64,000 nucleotides of DNA from JAAZCI01 sp046462535 (lineage in GTDB: Bacteria > Pseudomonadota > Gammaproteobacteria > Cardiobacteriales > Wohlfahrtiimonadaceae). Both the position numbers and the translations under genes were made by a program. Under the pieces are notes generated by a model. That model made no database searches. It was not told where the DNA came from and saw nothing but the letters and a program-made list of their open reading frames with translations. Of the stretch, positions 1 to 9,230 are shown one piece after another; the first letter of the stretch is position 1; every line of letters starts with the position of its first letter. Location of the stretch: positions 234,553-298,552 of the forward strand of contig JBKGVF010000020.1 in NCBI GenBank assembly GCA_046462535.1, read 5' to 3'.

Positions 1-16
1 CATATTAATAATAGAG

Positions 17-71
17 ACAAAAAGAGAGTGAATATCCCAAAAGAGCTGCTCTAGTGGATGATTTCACTCTC
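17..71 (-). terminator. Branched intrinsic terminator after relA
   Basis: Read on the minus strand, a 9-bp stem (GAGAGTGAA, 71-63, with TTCACTCTC, 32-24) is followed by a T run (23-19). The large loop can fold further: ATCC with GGAT, and a small AGAGC/GCTCT hairpin. It lies about 50 bases past the relA stop and fits a Rho-independent terminator with an unusually elaborate loop. Seen by eye; folding not computed. Confidence 0.7.
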
Positions 72-118
72 AATTAATTATTGTTTTATTAATAATTGTC
101 TATTGAAGCATTGACATA

Positions 119-2203
119 CTATTTCCGATAAGCACTTAAGATCGCTGGCATCTGATTGAGGCGATCGAGTAGCCGACTTAATTGATCGACATGTTGAATC
201 TCAAGGGTAAAATCAATTGAGGTGCTCTCATCCTCTTCACTCTTCATCCGCATATCGATAATCTTAAGCTGCTCGGCAGAGACTAAGAGGCTAATCTCCT
301 GCAAGAGATTCATATTTGGAGCCGCTGTTACATGAATATCTGCTAAAACACGCTGCTCCTCACTATTCCCCCAATCAACATCTACCCGTCGCTCAGGATT
401 CTGCTCTAACATATTTTGATAGTTGGTACACTTCATTCGATGAATGCTGATCCCCCGATTGATCGTGATATATCCTCCAATAAGATCTGGTGGGGCAGGA
501 CGACAACAGGTCGCCATAGTAGTAAGAAGATCCCCCACGCCACGTACCCGAACAGCGCTTTGTGACTCCTTTGTCTGCGGCCGTACCATTAACTCTGGAT
601 CAAAGTTACTACTTCGCTCACGCTCACCTGGTAATCGAGAGATAAATTGATTCATCGTAATATCACCAGCCCCAACATTTGCATATAGATCATTAAGACT
701 GGTGCAATGTAACTTAGCGGCAAGCCGTTTGAGCTCCTCATTACTCATCCGTATATTGAGACGTGATAACTCCCGCTCAACCATCTGTTTTCCAGCAATC
801 TGATTACTCTCAAGCTCCTGCGCCCGGAACCATGTACGAATTTTAGAGCGGGTTCGACTCGAATGGGTATACCCAAGATGGGGTGAGATCCAGTCGCGAC
901 TTGGCTGCGCATGCTTCCCTGTTAAAATTTCAATACGATCCTGATTTTTAAGCCGATATGTAAGAGGAACAATATGACCATTAACTTTTGCACCACGACA
1001 ACGATGCCCTAATTCAGTATGGATTTTATAGGCAAAATCCAACGGGGTAGAGCCTGCTGCCAACTCAATGGGCTCCCCTTCAGGTGTAATGACATAGACA
1101 TGATCATTAAAGATATTCTCCTCAGAAGCATGCTCATCATCACCCGCTTCAAGGGCGCGGCTTAAATGCTCTCGTAACCAATTTAGGTCTGCTTGATCAA
1201 TCGATGTTCCACTCCCCTCTTTATATTTCCAGTGAGCTGCAACCCCTAATTCAGCATCTTCATGCATCTGTCGGGTTCGAATTTGCACCTCAAGAGTTAA
1301 ATCTCCTGGCGCTAAAACCACCGTATGTAATGATTGATAACCATTGGGCTTAGGATTAGCGATATAGTCATCAAACTCCTTAGGGATAGGGGTCCATAAA
1401 TCATGAATTAATCCTAAAACGGTGTAGCACTCAGCAGTACTCTCAACCAAAATTCGTACCGCACGAAGATCGAACAGTTGATCAAAACTTAAATTTTTCT
1501 GATTCATCTTCTTCCAGATACTGTAAATATGCTTTACACGGCCTGTCACTTCCGCATTAATCCCAGCATCTGCTACGAGCTGCTCTAAGCGCATAATCAC
1601 TTTGTGAATATAGCGTTCACGATCCTCGCGACGTCCATCAAGCTTTGATGCAATCTCACGATAAGCCAAGGGCTCTAAAAAGCGGAGACTATAATCTTCT
1701 AGCTCCCACTTTATTCGCGATAATCCTAAACGATTTGCTACAGGTGCAAAAATACTATTTGTATTTTGTGCGATTCGATGCTGCTCTGCCTCATCGATAC
1801 CGCGGGCATTACGCATTACAATCACCTGATAAGCCAACATAACAACAATAACGCGAACATCTTCCGCAAGCGCTAAAAACATCTTTCGCTGTGTCTCTTG
1901 CGCACGCTCCTTATCACTACGAATATGAGTAAGCTGATTCATCACCCCTAAATTGGAGATAAATTTACGTAATGATTCAGGTTGCTGCTCAACAGGTAGA
2001 TCAAGTACAAAAAAGATAGCGCCTGCTTGAGGCGTTATCTCATCAATCTCTAGCTCCTCTAAATAGTAGGCCGTCTCAAGAGCCATTTTATAATTACTCT
2101 GCCCCTCTTCTGCCTTAATGGCATCATAATAGGGGGCGGGCCAATGAGCACGCTTTGTCTTAAACCACTCTATCAATGCTGATTCTGTAATTGTTTTAGA
2201 CAT
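119..2203 (-). CDS. relA: RelA-type (p)ppGpp synthetase
   Basis: Makes (p)ppGpp from ATP and GTP/GDP on stalled ribosomes (stringent response, cytosol). The 694 residues follow the RelA/SpoT order: a degenerate N-terminal hydrolase-like region, synthetase domain with EFDDYIANPKPNGYQS and the HEDAELGVAAHWKYKEG block, TGS domain (roughly 365-435), a zinc-finger-like segment with a CC pair near residue 570, and a C-terminal ACT domain. The HD metal motif of SpoT hydrolases is absent (the segment reads LAEDVRVIVVMLAYQ), so it should be synthetase-only like E. coli RelA. It is about 50 residues shorter than E. coli RelA, mostly at the N terminus. It stands alone and ends in a branched terminator. 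Confidence 0.96.
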   Translation of the reverse strand: MSKTITESALIEWFKTKRAHWPAPYYDAIKAEEGQSNYKMALETAYYLEELEIDEITPQAGAIFFVLDLPVEQQPESLRKFISNLGVMNQLTHIRSDKERAQETQRKMFLALAEDVRVIVVMLAYQVIVMRNARGIDEAEQHRIAQNTNSIFAPVANRLGLSRIKWELEDYSLRFLEPLAYREIASKLDGRREDRERYIHKVIMRLEQLVADAGINAEVTGRVKHIYSIWKKMNQKNLSFDQLFDLRAVRILVESTAECYTVLGLIHDLWTPIPKEFDDYIANPKPNGYQSLHTVVLAPGDLTLEVQIRTRQMHEDAELGVAAHWKYKEGSGTSIDQADLNWLREHLSRALEAGDDEHASEENIFNDHVYVITPEGEPIELAAGSTPLDFAYKIHTELGHRCRGAKVNGHIVPLTYRLKNQDRIEILTGKHAQPSRDWISPHLGYTHSSRTRSKIRTWFRAQELESNQIAGKQMVERELSRLNIRMSNEELKRLAAKLHCTSLNDLYANVGAGDITMNQFISRLPGERERSSNFDPELMVRPQTKESQSAVRVRGVGDLLTTMATCCRPAPPDLIGGYITINRGISIHRMKCTNYQNMLEQNPERRVDVDWGNSEEQRVLADIHVTAAPNMNLLQEISLLVSAEQLKIIDMRMKSEEDESTSIDFTLEIQHVDQLSRLLDRLNQMPAILSAYRK

Positions 2204-2477
2204 CGCCTCTCCTCACTCTCTTTTATCAACTTAATACTCTAATGATGGCACCCCATCCCATATCTCCTCCCTAATCTGTGGAGGATCTCCGCCACTCAAT
2301 TGTAACCGCCCCTTTTTTTAACAGCGATTAATAAAATATAAGCAATTGATTCTCCTAATGCAAAGAATCTCCACTGCTACATTCAGATACAATTATATGT
2401 CACAATGAAATTCGTTATACTAAGATTTTATCAGATAGCAAATATTCAACTCATTCAATATATAGGAGGAACGCGCC

Positions 2478-2813
2478 ATCACTTATCATGTTCTATTTCA
2501 TCATACCGATCGCGATAAGTGGGGACCACTTATCAACAATATCACCAATCTTATGGCGGCCATGACCGATGAGCTCAAAGCGATTGTCGTTATCGTCAAT
2601 GGGGCTGCGATCTTAGATCTCAACGACCCAAAACGAGCTAGCGCTATCGATCAATTGATCACAAAGGGCGTTCAATTTAAGGTCTGTAACAATTCATTAA
2701 TAGGGCAAGATGTTGATCCCGCATCCCTCTCGGCTAAGCTCCTCATTATTCCAGCTGCTATGCCAGAAATTGTCCGCTACCAAGGGGCAGGGTACCTCTA
2801 CATCAAACCTTAA
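2478..2813 (+). CDS. Small DsrE-family protein with apparent ATC start
   Basis: About 111 residues resembling the single-domain DsrE/DsrF-like family (PF02635 type), whose members act in sulfur transfer or are uncharacterised; its role here is unknown. Visible: a beta-strand start YHVLFHHTD, VVIVNG in the middle, FKVCNNSL, and a C-terminal GAGYLYIKP. The first ATG in frame (2553) would remove the first strand and has no ribosome binding site. Extending upstream, the frame stays open and family-like to ATC at 2478, seven bases after a perfect AGGAGGA (2464-2470). The frame's stop is TAG at 2463, and no ATG, GTG or TTG lies between. Start is therefore ATC, or an ATG lost by mutation or error. 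The single cysteine is in VCNNS. The 3' end overlaps convergent trmO by 4 bases. Confidence 0.75.
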   Translation: MTYHVLFHHTDRDKWGPLINNITNLMAAMTDELKAIVVIVNGAAILDLNDPKRASAIDQLITKGVQFKVCNNSLIGQDVDPASLSAKLLIIPAAMPEIVRYQGAGYLYIKP

Positions 2814-3523
2814 GAGATGTGCTCAACTTCCTGAAGCGTAATCCGCTCCGCCCCCTCCCGAGTAAAGAGAAGATTATATCGGTCCCCCTTAATGGTTAAA
2901 TGCATCCCATACTCTCGCTTTGGGTCGTGATGAAATTTAGGTGCTGGATCCTGTGCAAGTACAGACTCAATAAATGGCACTGAATCTTGCAAGTTATACC
3001 GCTTGAGCCTCTCTTCCGCCCCTTTTGTAATCACCACTTCTGCCCGTTTAGGGGGAGCGGGCGCAAAGGTACTCTCTGCATCCAGCGCATCAGCAAAGGG
3101 GATATAGGGCTTAATGCAGAGGATAGGGGTACCATCAATCAGATCATGGCCTGAAATGGTTAGTGTAACCGCTTTATAATCGACCGCTTCTAATCTGACC
3201 GCTGAAAGCCCTAATCCATTAGGGCGAAAGGAGCTTCGCGTCGCAAAGAGCCCCATTCTTCGATTTCCCCCTAACCGTTGGGGGCGGACTGTTGGTTTCC
3301 CATTCCATCGATTTTTATGAAAATGGAAAGTGAGCCAAAGATGGGTATAGTGCTCAATCCCTAGAAGAAAATCGGCATTACGATAACGGGGGGTAAAGTG
3401 GATCACACCCGTCGCCTCTGAGACTAATCCTGCTTGTCGAGGAGCACCAAACTTCTCTGGATAACTACCATAGAGATGGGCAATGGGCTCCACAATAATG
3501 GAGTGACACTCCCCCATCTTCAC
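2810..3523 (-). CDS. trmO: tRNA (t6A37)-N6-methyltransferase TrmO
   Basis: 237 residues of the TsaA/TrmO (YaeB) family, which methylates t6A at position 37 of certain threonine tRNAs using S-adenosylmethionine. Signatures include the N-terminal beta-barrel segment with FGAPRQAGL, YTHLWLTFHFH, RRMGLFATRSSFRPNGLGLS (the strongest family block) and a C-terminal domain with DPKREYGM. Length matches E. coli TrmO (about 235). The ATG at 3523 overlaps the ligA stop by 4 bases (ATGA), so it is probably translationally coupled to ligA. Confidence 0.94.
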   Translation of the reverse strand: MKMGECHSIIVEPIAHLYGSYPEKFGAPRQAGLVSEATGVIHFTPRYRNADFLLGIEHYTHLWLTFHFHKNRWNGKPTVRPQRLGGNRRMGLFATRSSFRPNGLGLSAVRLEAVDYKAVTLTISGHDLIDGTPILCIKPYIPFADALDAESTFAPAPPKRAEVVITKGAEERLKRYNLQDSVPFIESVLAQDPAPKFHHDPKREYGMHLTIKGDRYNLLFTREGAERITLQEVEHIS

Positions 3524-5580
3524 GCCCCCTCAATCGTTATATTATGGTGTGATAGGAGGGCGATAAAATCCTCCTCTGTCACCACTGGAACCCCTAAACG
3601 CTCCGCCTCAGTTAACTTACTTCCCGCTCGCTCCCCCGCTAGTAGATGGGTGGTTCGAGCCGAGACTGAGCCAGTTACGGTTGCGCCTAATTGATGAAGA
3701 TAATCTCGCGCCTGATTCCGAGTAAAATGGCTCAAGGCACCCGTCAATACCCAACGTTCACCAGCAAGGGGTGCATCCACCTCCACTATAGATTCTCTCT
3801 CATATTGAGGCACAACTCCTGCCGCTAATAAGTTATCAATCAGCTGCTGATGGCGCTCTAACTGGAAGAAGCTCACAATATGAGCCGCTACTATAGGGCC
3901 GATATCCTCTAGCTGCTGTAACTCCTCTTCATTAGCATTCATTAAACCCGCTAAATCTGGATAGGCACTGGCTAAGGTTCTCGCCGTTGCCTCCCCTACT
4001 TCACGAATTCCCAACGCATAAATAAATCGAGCAAATGGGGGATTTTTACTCGCCTCAATGTTAGCAAGCAGATTAGTAGCAGAGCGCTCTCCCATACGAG
4101 GGAGCTCAAGTAGACGCTCTTTTGTTAAATGGTAGAGATCAGAGATCTCATCAATCAGCCCCTCATGCAATAGAGTCTCTAACCAACGCGCCCCTAAACC
4201 TTCAATATCCATTGCTCCACGGGAGACAAAGTGTTTTAACCCCTCCAGTTTTTGCGCATCACAGGTTAAACCACCACTACAGCGTGCAATCGCCTCATTC
4301 TCTATACGGAGAATCGGCGATGCGCAGATAGGGCATTGGGTTGGAAAGTGAATCTTTTTACGAAGCGCCCCATCATTACGCGACTCTGTAACCACACGAG
4401 TTACCTTCGGAATGACATCGCCTGCACGATGCACCATTACCTCATCACCAATTTCCACCCCTAAACGATCAATCTCATCGGCATTATGGAGGGTTGCATT
4501 AGCAACAATCACACCACCTACAGCGACGGGTTCAAGACGTGCTACCGGGGTAATTGCACCCGTACGCCCTACTTGAAAATCTACCCCTATTAGTCGAGTC
4601 CGTGCCTCCATTGCAGGAAATTTAAAAGCTACCGAAAAGCGAGGTGAACGAGCAATAAACCCTAAACGCTGCTGAAGTGATAGATCATCTACCTTATAGA
4701 CGACACCATCAATCTCATAAGGAAGCTGGTCACGTTGCTCTTTTAAATGTTGATGGTAGGCATGTAGTGTCGTTTGATCTTCAATTCGCTCATTTAATGG
4801 TGAGACCGGTACGCCCCATGACTCGACTGCTTCTAACCATTGGCTATGATGGGTAATAGGAAATTGCACCCCTTCATAGATCCCAACACCGTAACAGTAG
4901 AAACTTAAATGTCGCTCCGCTGCAATCTTTGAATCGAGCTGCCGAATTGAGCCAGCCGCTGCATTTCTAGGATTGGCAAAGAGTTTTAAACCTCGCTGCA
5001 ATTGTCTCTGGTTGAGGGTTTCAAAGATCTCTTTCCGCATAAAGACTTCTCCACGAATCTCTAAGCGTTGAGGATAATCACCCTTTAGCTGATGGGGGAG
5101 ACTACGAATCGTCTTAATATTTTCGGTCACATCTTCCCCTGTTACCCCATCACCCCGTGTTGCTGCCTGTATTAGGCGTCCCTCCTCGTAGAGAATACTC
5201 ACCGCTAAGCCATCTATTTTTGGCTCTGCATAGAGTGATAGCCTCTCTTTTAATCCTAACTCGCTCGTAAGTCGCGTGTAGAAATGGTCTAGCTCTTCCT
5301 CATTAAAGACATTACTTAGTGAGAGCATCGGTAATGAGTGCGTGACCTCCTCAAACTGCTGCAGCACCACCCCCCCTATCTTATTAGTAGGACTATCTGG
5401 CTCTCCATATTGGGGATACGCCTTCTCTAACTGCTGAAGCTCCCTAAAGAGGGCATCATACTCATGATCGGGAATCAATGTCTCATCTTCTACATGGTAA
5501 GCATAGTTATAATGATTAAGTACAGCCGTTAACTCTTTTATCCGTGCTTTAATCTCACTCTTTGATAAGGAACTCATCAC
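3520..5580 (-). CDS. ligA: NAD-dependent DNA ligase
   Basis: Seals nicks in replication and repair using NAD+. The 686 residues show the full LigA plan: Ia domain with YHVEDETLIPDHEYD, adenylation motif KIDG with catalytic Lys121, OB fold, four-cysteine zinc finger starting CPIC near residue 410, helix-hairpin-helix repeats and a C-terminal BRCT domain (about 610-680). Two consecutive ATGs (5580 and 5577) could start it. It follows zipA, as in E. coli where the two genes are neighbours, but a terminator hairpin lies between them, so ligA may need readthrough or its own promoter. Confidence 0.97.
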   Translation of the reverse strand: MMSSLSKSEIKARIKELTAVLNHYNYAYHVEDETLIPDHEYDALFRELQQLEKAYPQYGEPDSPTNKIGGVVLQQFEEVTHSLPMLSLSNVFNEEELDHFYTRLTSELGLKERLSLYAEPKIDGLAVSILYEEGRLIQAATRGDGVTGEDVTENIKTIRSLPHQLKGDYPQRLEIRGEVFMRKEIFETLNQRQLQRGLKLFANPRNAAAGSIRQLDSKIAAERHLSFYCYGVGIYEGVQFPITHHSQWLEAVESWGVPVSPLNERIEDQTTLHAYHQHLKEQRDQLPYEIDGVVYKVDDLSLQQRLGFIARSPRFSVAFKFPAMEARTRLIGVDFQVGRTGAITPVARLEPVAVGGVIVANATLHNADEIDRLGVEIGDEVMVHRAGDVIPKVTRVVTESRNDGALRKKIHFPTQCPICASPILRIENEAIARCSGGLTCDAQKLEGLKHFVSRGAMDIEGLGARWLETLLHEGLIDEISDLYHLTKERLLELPRMGERSATNLLANIEASKNPPFARFIYALGIREVGEATARTLASAYPDLAGLMNANEEELQQLEDIGPIVAAHIVSFFQLERHQQLIDNLLAAGVVPQYERESIVEVDAPLAGERWVLTGALSHFTRNQARDYLHQLGATVTGSVSARTTHLLAGERAGSKLTEAERLGVPVVTEEDFIALLSHHNITIEGA

Positions 5581-5590
5581 ATCTCCTCAA

Positions 5591-5621
5591 ATAAAAAAGT
5601 GCTAACAGATGCTAGCACTTT
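5591..5621 (-). terminator. Intrinsic terminator between zipA and ligA
   Basis: On the minus strand AAAGTGCTA (5621-5613) pairs with TAGCACTTT (5604-5596), a 9-bp stem with an 8-base loop, and the strand continues in a T-rich run to 5591. It sits in the 63-base gap between the zipA stop and the ligA start. Confidence 0.8.
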
Positions 5622-5643
5622 ATCTCACTCAATAACTAATTGA

Positions 5644-6618
5644 TTAGTAATACTCTGAAATTGCACGATCCCACTCTTCCGAATCTAATGTACTCTTCTC
5701 TTGGTAGAGCTTTGCTAGACTCTCTTTAGTGGCAATCTCACCATCCTCATGATATAGCGTCCCCCCTAAGGTGCTTCCATAACGGGCGGCAATATCAATT
5801 AAATTACTAATCGTATCAATCTCTGGATCAGGGCCTGGAATATTGGCAAAAAAGAGTAGACCCGGTAACTCCATCTCCTCAATTCCATCAATCTTAAAAC
5901 TGCCAGGATGGAGTAGATGCGCAATACTATAAGTGGTCTCATTGCCATAATGGGTGGTGGTAACATGCTTAATAAAGCCCTCATCACACTGCATTAGCTG
6001 ATGCTCTTCTGCCACCTCTAACACCTCATAGCCAAGATAGGGCTGCTCCTCAGGTGCCACTAAAATTAGCGCAACTGTCTCCACAGGATCGGGACGACGA
6101 ATAATCCGCTCCCCCGTATCTGGATCAACAGCAAAACCATCATCATCCCTCTGCTGCTCCTCTTTACCCCCAAAGAGGCGCTTTACTCGACCGATAAAGC
6201 CTCCTGTCGCGGGTGATGACTTTTCAGCTACCTCTCTCTCTTCCGAAGCAGCATTCTCGATCTCAACGGCAGAGAACTCTTCGCTACTCTCTTGGGATAA
6301 AAGCTGAGGCTCATCTGGAGCTATAAAGGGATCATCCGCTGCCACAGCCGGCTCTTTCTCAATCGGATCTAATGCCTCCAGTCCCGCAAACAGCTCCTCC
6401 TCTCTAACCGAGGCCTCCAATACTTGCTCACCCCTCTCCCCCTCCTCTTTAAGTGAGGGTTCCTCCTCGTCGAGCTCAGAGAAGAATTCATTCAAATCCG
6501 GCTCAACCTTCTGCTCTGCTAACTCTTCAGCCTTAATGCGGCGCTCTAAGATAAACCAAATCACTGCTGTTGCAACAGCAATTCCCCCTAAAATGACATA
6601 CCAAAAAAAAGTTACCAT
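5644..6618 (-). CDS. zipA: Cell division protein ZipA
   Basis: Inner-membrane protein that tethers FtsZ at the division septum. Layout of the 324 residues: one N-terminal membrane helix (about 3-22, FFWYVILGGIAVATAVIWFIL), a short basic stretch, a long acidic Glu/Asp-rich linker (about 40-165), and a globular C-terminal FtsZ-binding domain (about 185-320) with FIKHVTTTHYGNETTYSIAH and LPGLLFFANIPGP. E. coli ZipA is 328 residues with the same plan; its linker is Pro/Gln-rich, whereas this one is acidic. The ligA neighbourhood supports the call. Confidence 0.93.
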   Translation of the reverse strand: MVTFFWYVILGGIAVATAVIWFILERRIKAEELAEQKVEPDLNEFFSELDEEEPSLKEEGERGEQVLEASVREEELFAGLEALDPIEKEPAVAADDPFIAPDEPQLLSQESSEEFSAVEIENAASEEREVAEKSSPATGGFIGRVKRLFGGKEEQQRDDDGFAVDPDTGERIIRRPDPVETVALILVAPEEQPYLGYEVLEVAEEHQLMQCDEGFIKHVTTTHYGNETTYSIAHLLHPGSFKIDGIEEMELPGLLFFANIPGPDPEIDTISNLIDIAARYGSTLGGTLYHEDGEIATKESLAKLYQEKSTLDSEEWDRAISEYY

Positions 6619-6693
6619 ACAATTTAATCCTATCTATAAAATAGCTGCTCACTACCCGGTACTAATGATTGATTCAGAGATCTTCTCGCCCCT

Positions 6694-7647
6694 CTACTTT
6701 GATCGTTCTCCCACAGCGGTTTTTGTATAACGATCGTAAAAGGTACGTCGCAATCCACTTCGATCAAATTGTGCCATAAAGAGGGTTCCAAAGAGGATCA
6801 GTGTCCCTAATCCTGGCAAGATCTGATCAATTAATCCTGTAACATTAAAAGCGATTGAGAGCAGAAGAATTCGCATAAATCCCTGCAGATAAGTAACCCT
6901 GCCCCCACCAGCACTATAGAGATGTAATCTAAAGAGTCGCTTACCTAAGCTCGCCGCGCCCCTTCCCCCTTCAAGAAGGGTGAAGTAGAGAATAGTAATG
7001 ACCGATGTTGCGATCATCATCCGACTCATCTCTCTCTGTAGATCTAAGCTCTGAAATCGTTCGGGAAGCTCTCCACCAAAGTAATTACTCTGCTCCATAT
7101 CGGTGACTAAATATTGGGTAAACTCAATGAAGAGTGGGTCAATAATCCCCATAGGGATTAGAAACAGTTGAATAATCAGGCTCGAGAGAAAAGCTAAGAG
7201 AATAAAATCGATCACCAACGCTAAAAAACGTTTAAAGAGTGAGGCAGGTTTAAAGAGCTCAACCTGCAATGAACTATTTTGACGGCGACTCTGCTCAATG
7301 AGCTCTATAAGCAGCTGCTTTGCCTCCTCTGGTGTCGTAGCCTTCTCTAATCGATTTAAGGTCTCCCGCTCCTCATCAGCAGCGCTCCGCTCTTCAACTT
7401 GAGGCTCCTCGCGAGTAGCGATTTCATGGATCTCTACCACCATCCCTAAAGAGTGGAAAAAGTGACGAATCTCCTCCGCCTCATCATATGTGGCCTCTGC
7501 TCTTAATATAACTGGCTCTCCAGAAAACCAAGAGGAGAAATTCTCTTGAGGACGCTCATACGCCTTAGATAGCGCTAAGATCGCCTCCTCCTGCGTATAG
7601 CCATCAACCATCGTTCCATGGAATTCAACTCGAAATCGTTCCTGCAC
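6694..7647 (-). CDS. RDD-family membrane protein with N-terminal FxVxFxG module
   Basis: 317 residues, function unknown. Residues 1-75 form a small alpha/beta module (RVEFHG, then FFHSLGMVVEIHE); similar modules occur twice in the DUF805 protein at 33772-35322. Next comes a charged linker, then an RDD domain (about 130-305) with RFLALVIDF at its first membrane helix, GAASLGKRLFRL and a final helix pair. RDD proteins are uncharacterised inner-membrane or transport-related proteins. It lies in a minus-strand run between ubiX and zipA. Confident in the families, not in a role. Confidence 0.85.
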   Translation of the reverse strand: MQERFRVEFHGTMVDGYTQEEAILALSKAYERPQENFSSWFSGEPVILRAEATYDEAEEIRHFFHSLGMVVEIHEIATREEPQVEERSAADEERETLNRLEKATTPEEAKQLLIELIEQSRRQNSSLQVELFKPASLFKRFLALVIDFILLAFLSSLIIQLFLIPMGIIDPLFIEFTQYLVTDMEQSNYFGGELPERFQSLDLQREMSRMMIATSVITILYFTLLEGGRGAASLGKRLFRLHLYSAGGGRVTYLQGFMRILLLSIAFNVTGLIDQILPGLGTLILFGTLFMAQFDRSGLRRTFYDRYTKTAVGERSK

Positions 7648-7706
7648 GTCTCTCCTCTACCTACTTATTTGACACCCTGATAAGAATGACTAAATTTAAC
7701 ACAGAA

Positions 7707-8330
7707 TTATTCGCCCCATCTTACCATTAAATTATGGGGGATGTTGAGCTGATCTAAAATACGCGCCACCATAAAGTCAACAATCGCCTCCACCGTTTTA
7801 GGTCGATGGTAGAATCCGGGATTAGCGGGCATGATCTGTGCTCCCATCTGACTTAGTGTTAACATATTTTGCAGATGAATCTGATTAAATGGAGTCTCCC
7901 TTACCACTAATATTAGTTGGCGCCGCTCCTTTAATACTACATCTGCGGCCCTCTCAATAAGATTATCTGACTGCCCTGTCGCCACAGCGGCTAATGTACC
8001 AACAGTGCAGGGGCAGATCACCATTTGATGTGCACAGTTCGATCCCGATGCAAGCGGTGCTGTCCACTCATTCTCACCATAGATCGTAAGCATCGCGCCA
8101 TCTGTCAATCCAAATAGCTCCATCAAGCGGCGTTTCTGCTCCCTCTTCTGATTGCCTAATGAGAGATCCATCTCCAGAGCAAGTACCACTAATGCTGCTT
8201 TTGAAATCAGGAGGTCTACGGGGTAACGATTAAGTGTTAAATACTCCACAAGCCGCAAACCATATTGAATTCCAGAGGCGCCTGTTAACGCAACGGTGAT
8301 ACGCTTCTGCTCTCTTAAATCACTCACCAT
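7707..8330 (-). CDS. ubiX: Flavin prenyltransferase UbiX
   Basis: Attaches a dimethylallyl group to FMN to make the prenylated flavin cofactor of the UbiD decarboxylase (ubiquinone synthesis). The 207 residues carry the flavoprotein motif TGASG (16-20) and the UbiX blocks CPCTVGTLAAVATGQSDNL, RADVVLKERR-like text and VVRETPFNQIHLQNM. Length is normal for the family. Its ATG follows directly on the hslO stop (TAGATG), with AAGGAG 12 bases upstream inside hslO. No ubiD is in the window. Confidence 0.96.
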   Translation of the reverse strand: MVSDLREQKRITVALTGASGIQYGLRLVEYLTLNRYPVDLLISKAALVVLALEMDLSLGNQKREQKRRLMELFGLTDGAMLTIYGENEWTAPLASGSNCAHQMVICPCTVGTLAAVATGQSDNLIERAADVVLKERRQLILVVRETPFNQIHLQNMLTLSQMGAQIMPANPGFYHRPKTVEAIVDFMVARILDQLNIPHNLMVRWGE

Positions 8331-9230
8331 CTAATGAATGGTCTCCTTAGATTTCTGAGCACGCTCCGCTTCTCGCTGCTCCATGGCATCGAAGTCAATT
8401 TCAGACTCATCAAATAGATATCGTTTGCCACAAAACTCACAATCAACATAGAGGGCACCATCTCGTTCAGCAAGAATCTCACGCACCTCTTTAGACTCAA
8501 GCTGATAGAGCATCATTAACGAACGATCTTTAGAACAATTACACTCATAATGAAAATGATCCGGATCAAAAAGACGAATCTGATCCTCTGAATAGAGACG
8601 ATAGAGTAACTCCTCCGTCTCTAATGTTAAGAGCTCATCATCCTGTAATGTCTCCGCCATCGTTGTTACTCGGTTAAAGGCATCTTCATCATGCATTTCG
8701 CCGGGTAATCGCTGCAGTAACATGCCCGCAACAGCTCTATCACTTGCCGCAAGATAGAGGCGTGTATCGAGCTGCTCGGAAGTTTCAAAGTAGTACTCAA
8801 TCGCTTTTGCAATACTCTCTTCCTGAAGCGGGATCACCCCTTGATAAGGATGCTTAAAGGTAGGTGCATCAATCGTAATAACAATACGCCCAGCACCACA
8901 GAGCTCCTTTAATCCACTCAATCCATCAACATCATCAAACCGAGCAACTGCTCGCATTCCTTTTAGATGATTGACTTGAACTACCATTAAGTTAAGTGCT
9001 CCTTCCGCCTCTAGCTGAACCGTTAAACGCCCCTCAATTTTAATGGTGGCCGCTAAGAGGGCTGTTGTTGCCAGCAGCTCTCCAAGCTGCTCCTGAACAT
9101 TCTTCGGATAATTGCGACGCAATAAGAGCTCGCTCCAAATATTTTCTATAAGTACACGCTCACCACGAATAGGATGCTCATCAAATATAAAGCGATCGAG
9201 CAGATCATACACTTCATCTTTTTTAGTCAT
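8331..9230 (-). CDS. hslO: Redox-regulated chaperone Hsp33
   Basis: Cytosolic holdase activated by oxidation of a zinc centre. The C terminus carries the cysteine switch: CNC, then 31 residues, then CEFC, within the family's CXC-X(27-32)-CXXC spacing. Other signs are LLATTALLAATIKIEGRLTVQ and the GRIVITID strand. An open frame extends to 9272, but that would add a Met/Arg-rich tail overlapping the upstream gene by 50 bases; ATG at 9230 (or 9233) gives about 299 residues, near E. coli Hsp33, with a GAGG-type site just upstream. It overlaps the TerC/CBS gene by 8 bases and abuts ubiX. Confidence 0.95.
   Translation of the reverse strand: MTKKDEVYDLLDRFIFDEHPIRGERVLIENIWSELLLRRNYPKNVQEQLGELLATTALLAATIKIEGRLTVQLEAEGALNLMVVQVNHLKGMRAVARFDDVDGLSGLKELCGAGRIVITIDAPTFKHPYQGVIPLQEESIAKAIEYYFETSEQLDTRLYLAASDRAVAGMLLQRLPGEMHDEDAFNRVTTMAETLQDDELLTLETEELLYRLYSEDQIRLFDPDHFHYECNCSKDRSLMMLYQLESKEVREILAERDGALYVDCEFCGKRYLFDESEIDFDAMEQREAERAQKSKETIH

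Noticed and set aside
119..2203. Bifunctional SpoT-like hydrolase
   Set aside because: The HD motif is missing in the hydrolase region, so synthetase-only RelA is the better call.
6120..6500. Acidic low-complexity region in zipA as a possible separate gene or transfer
   Set aside because: It is the expected flexible linker of ZipA between membrane anchor and FtsZ-binding domain.
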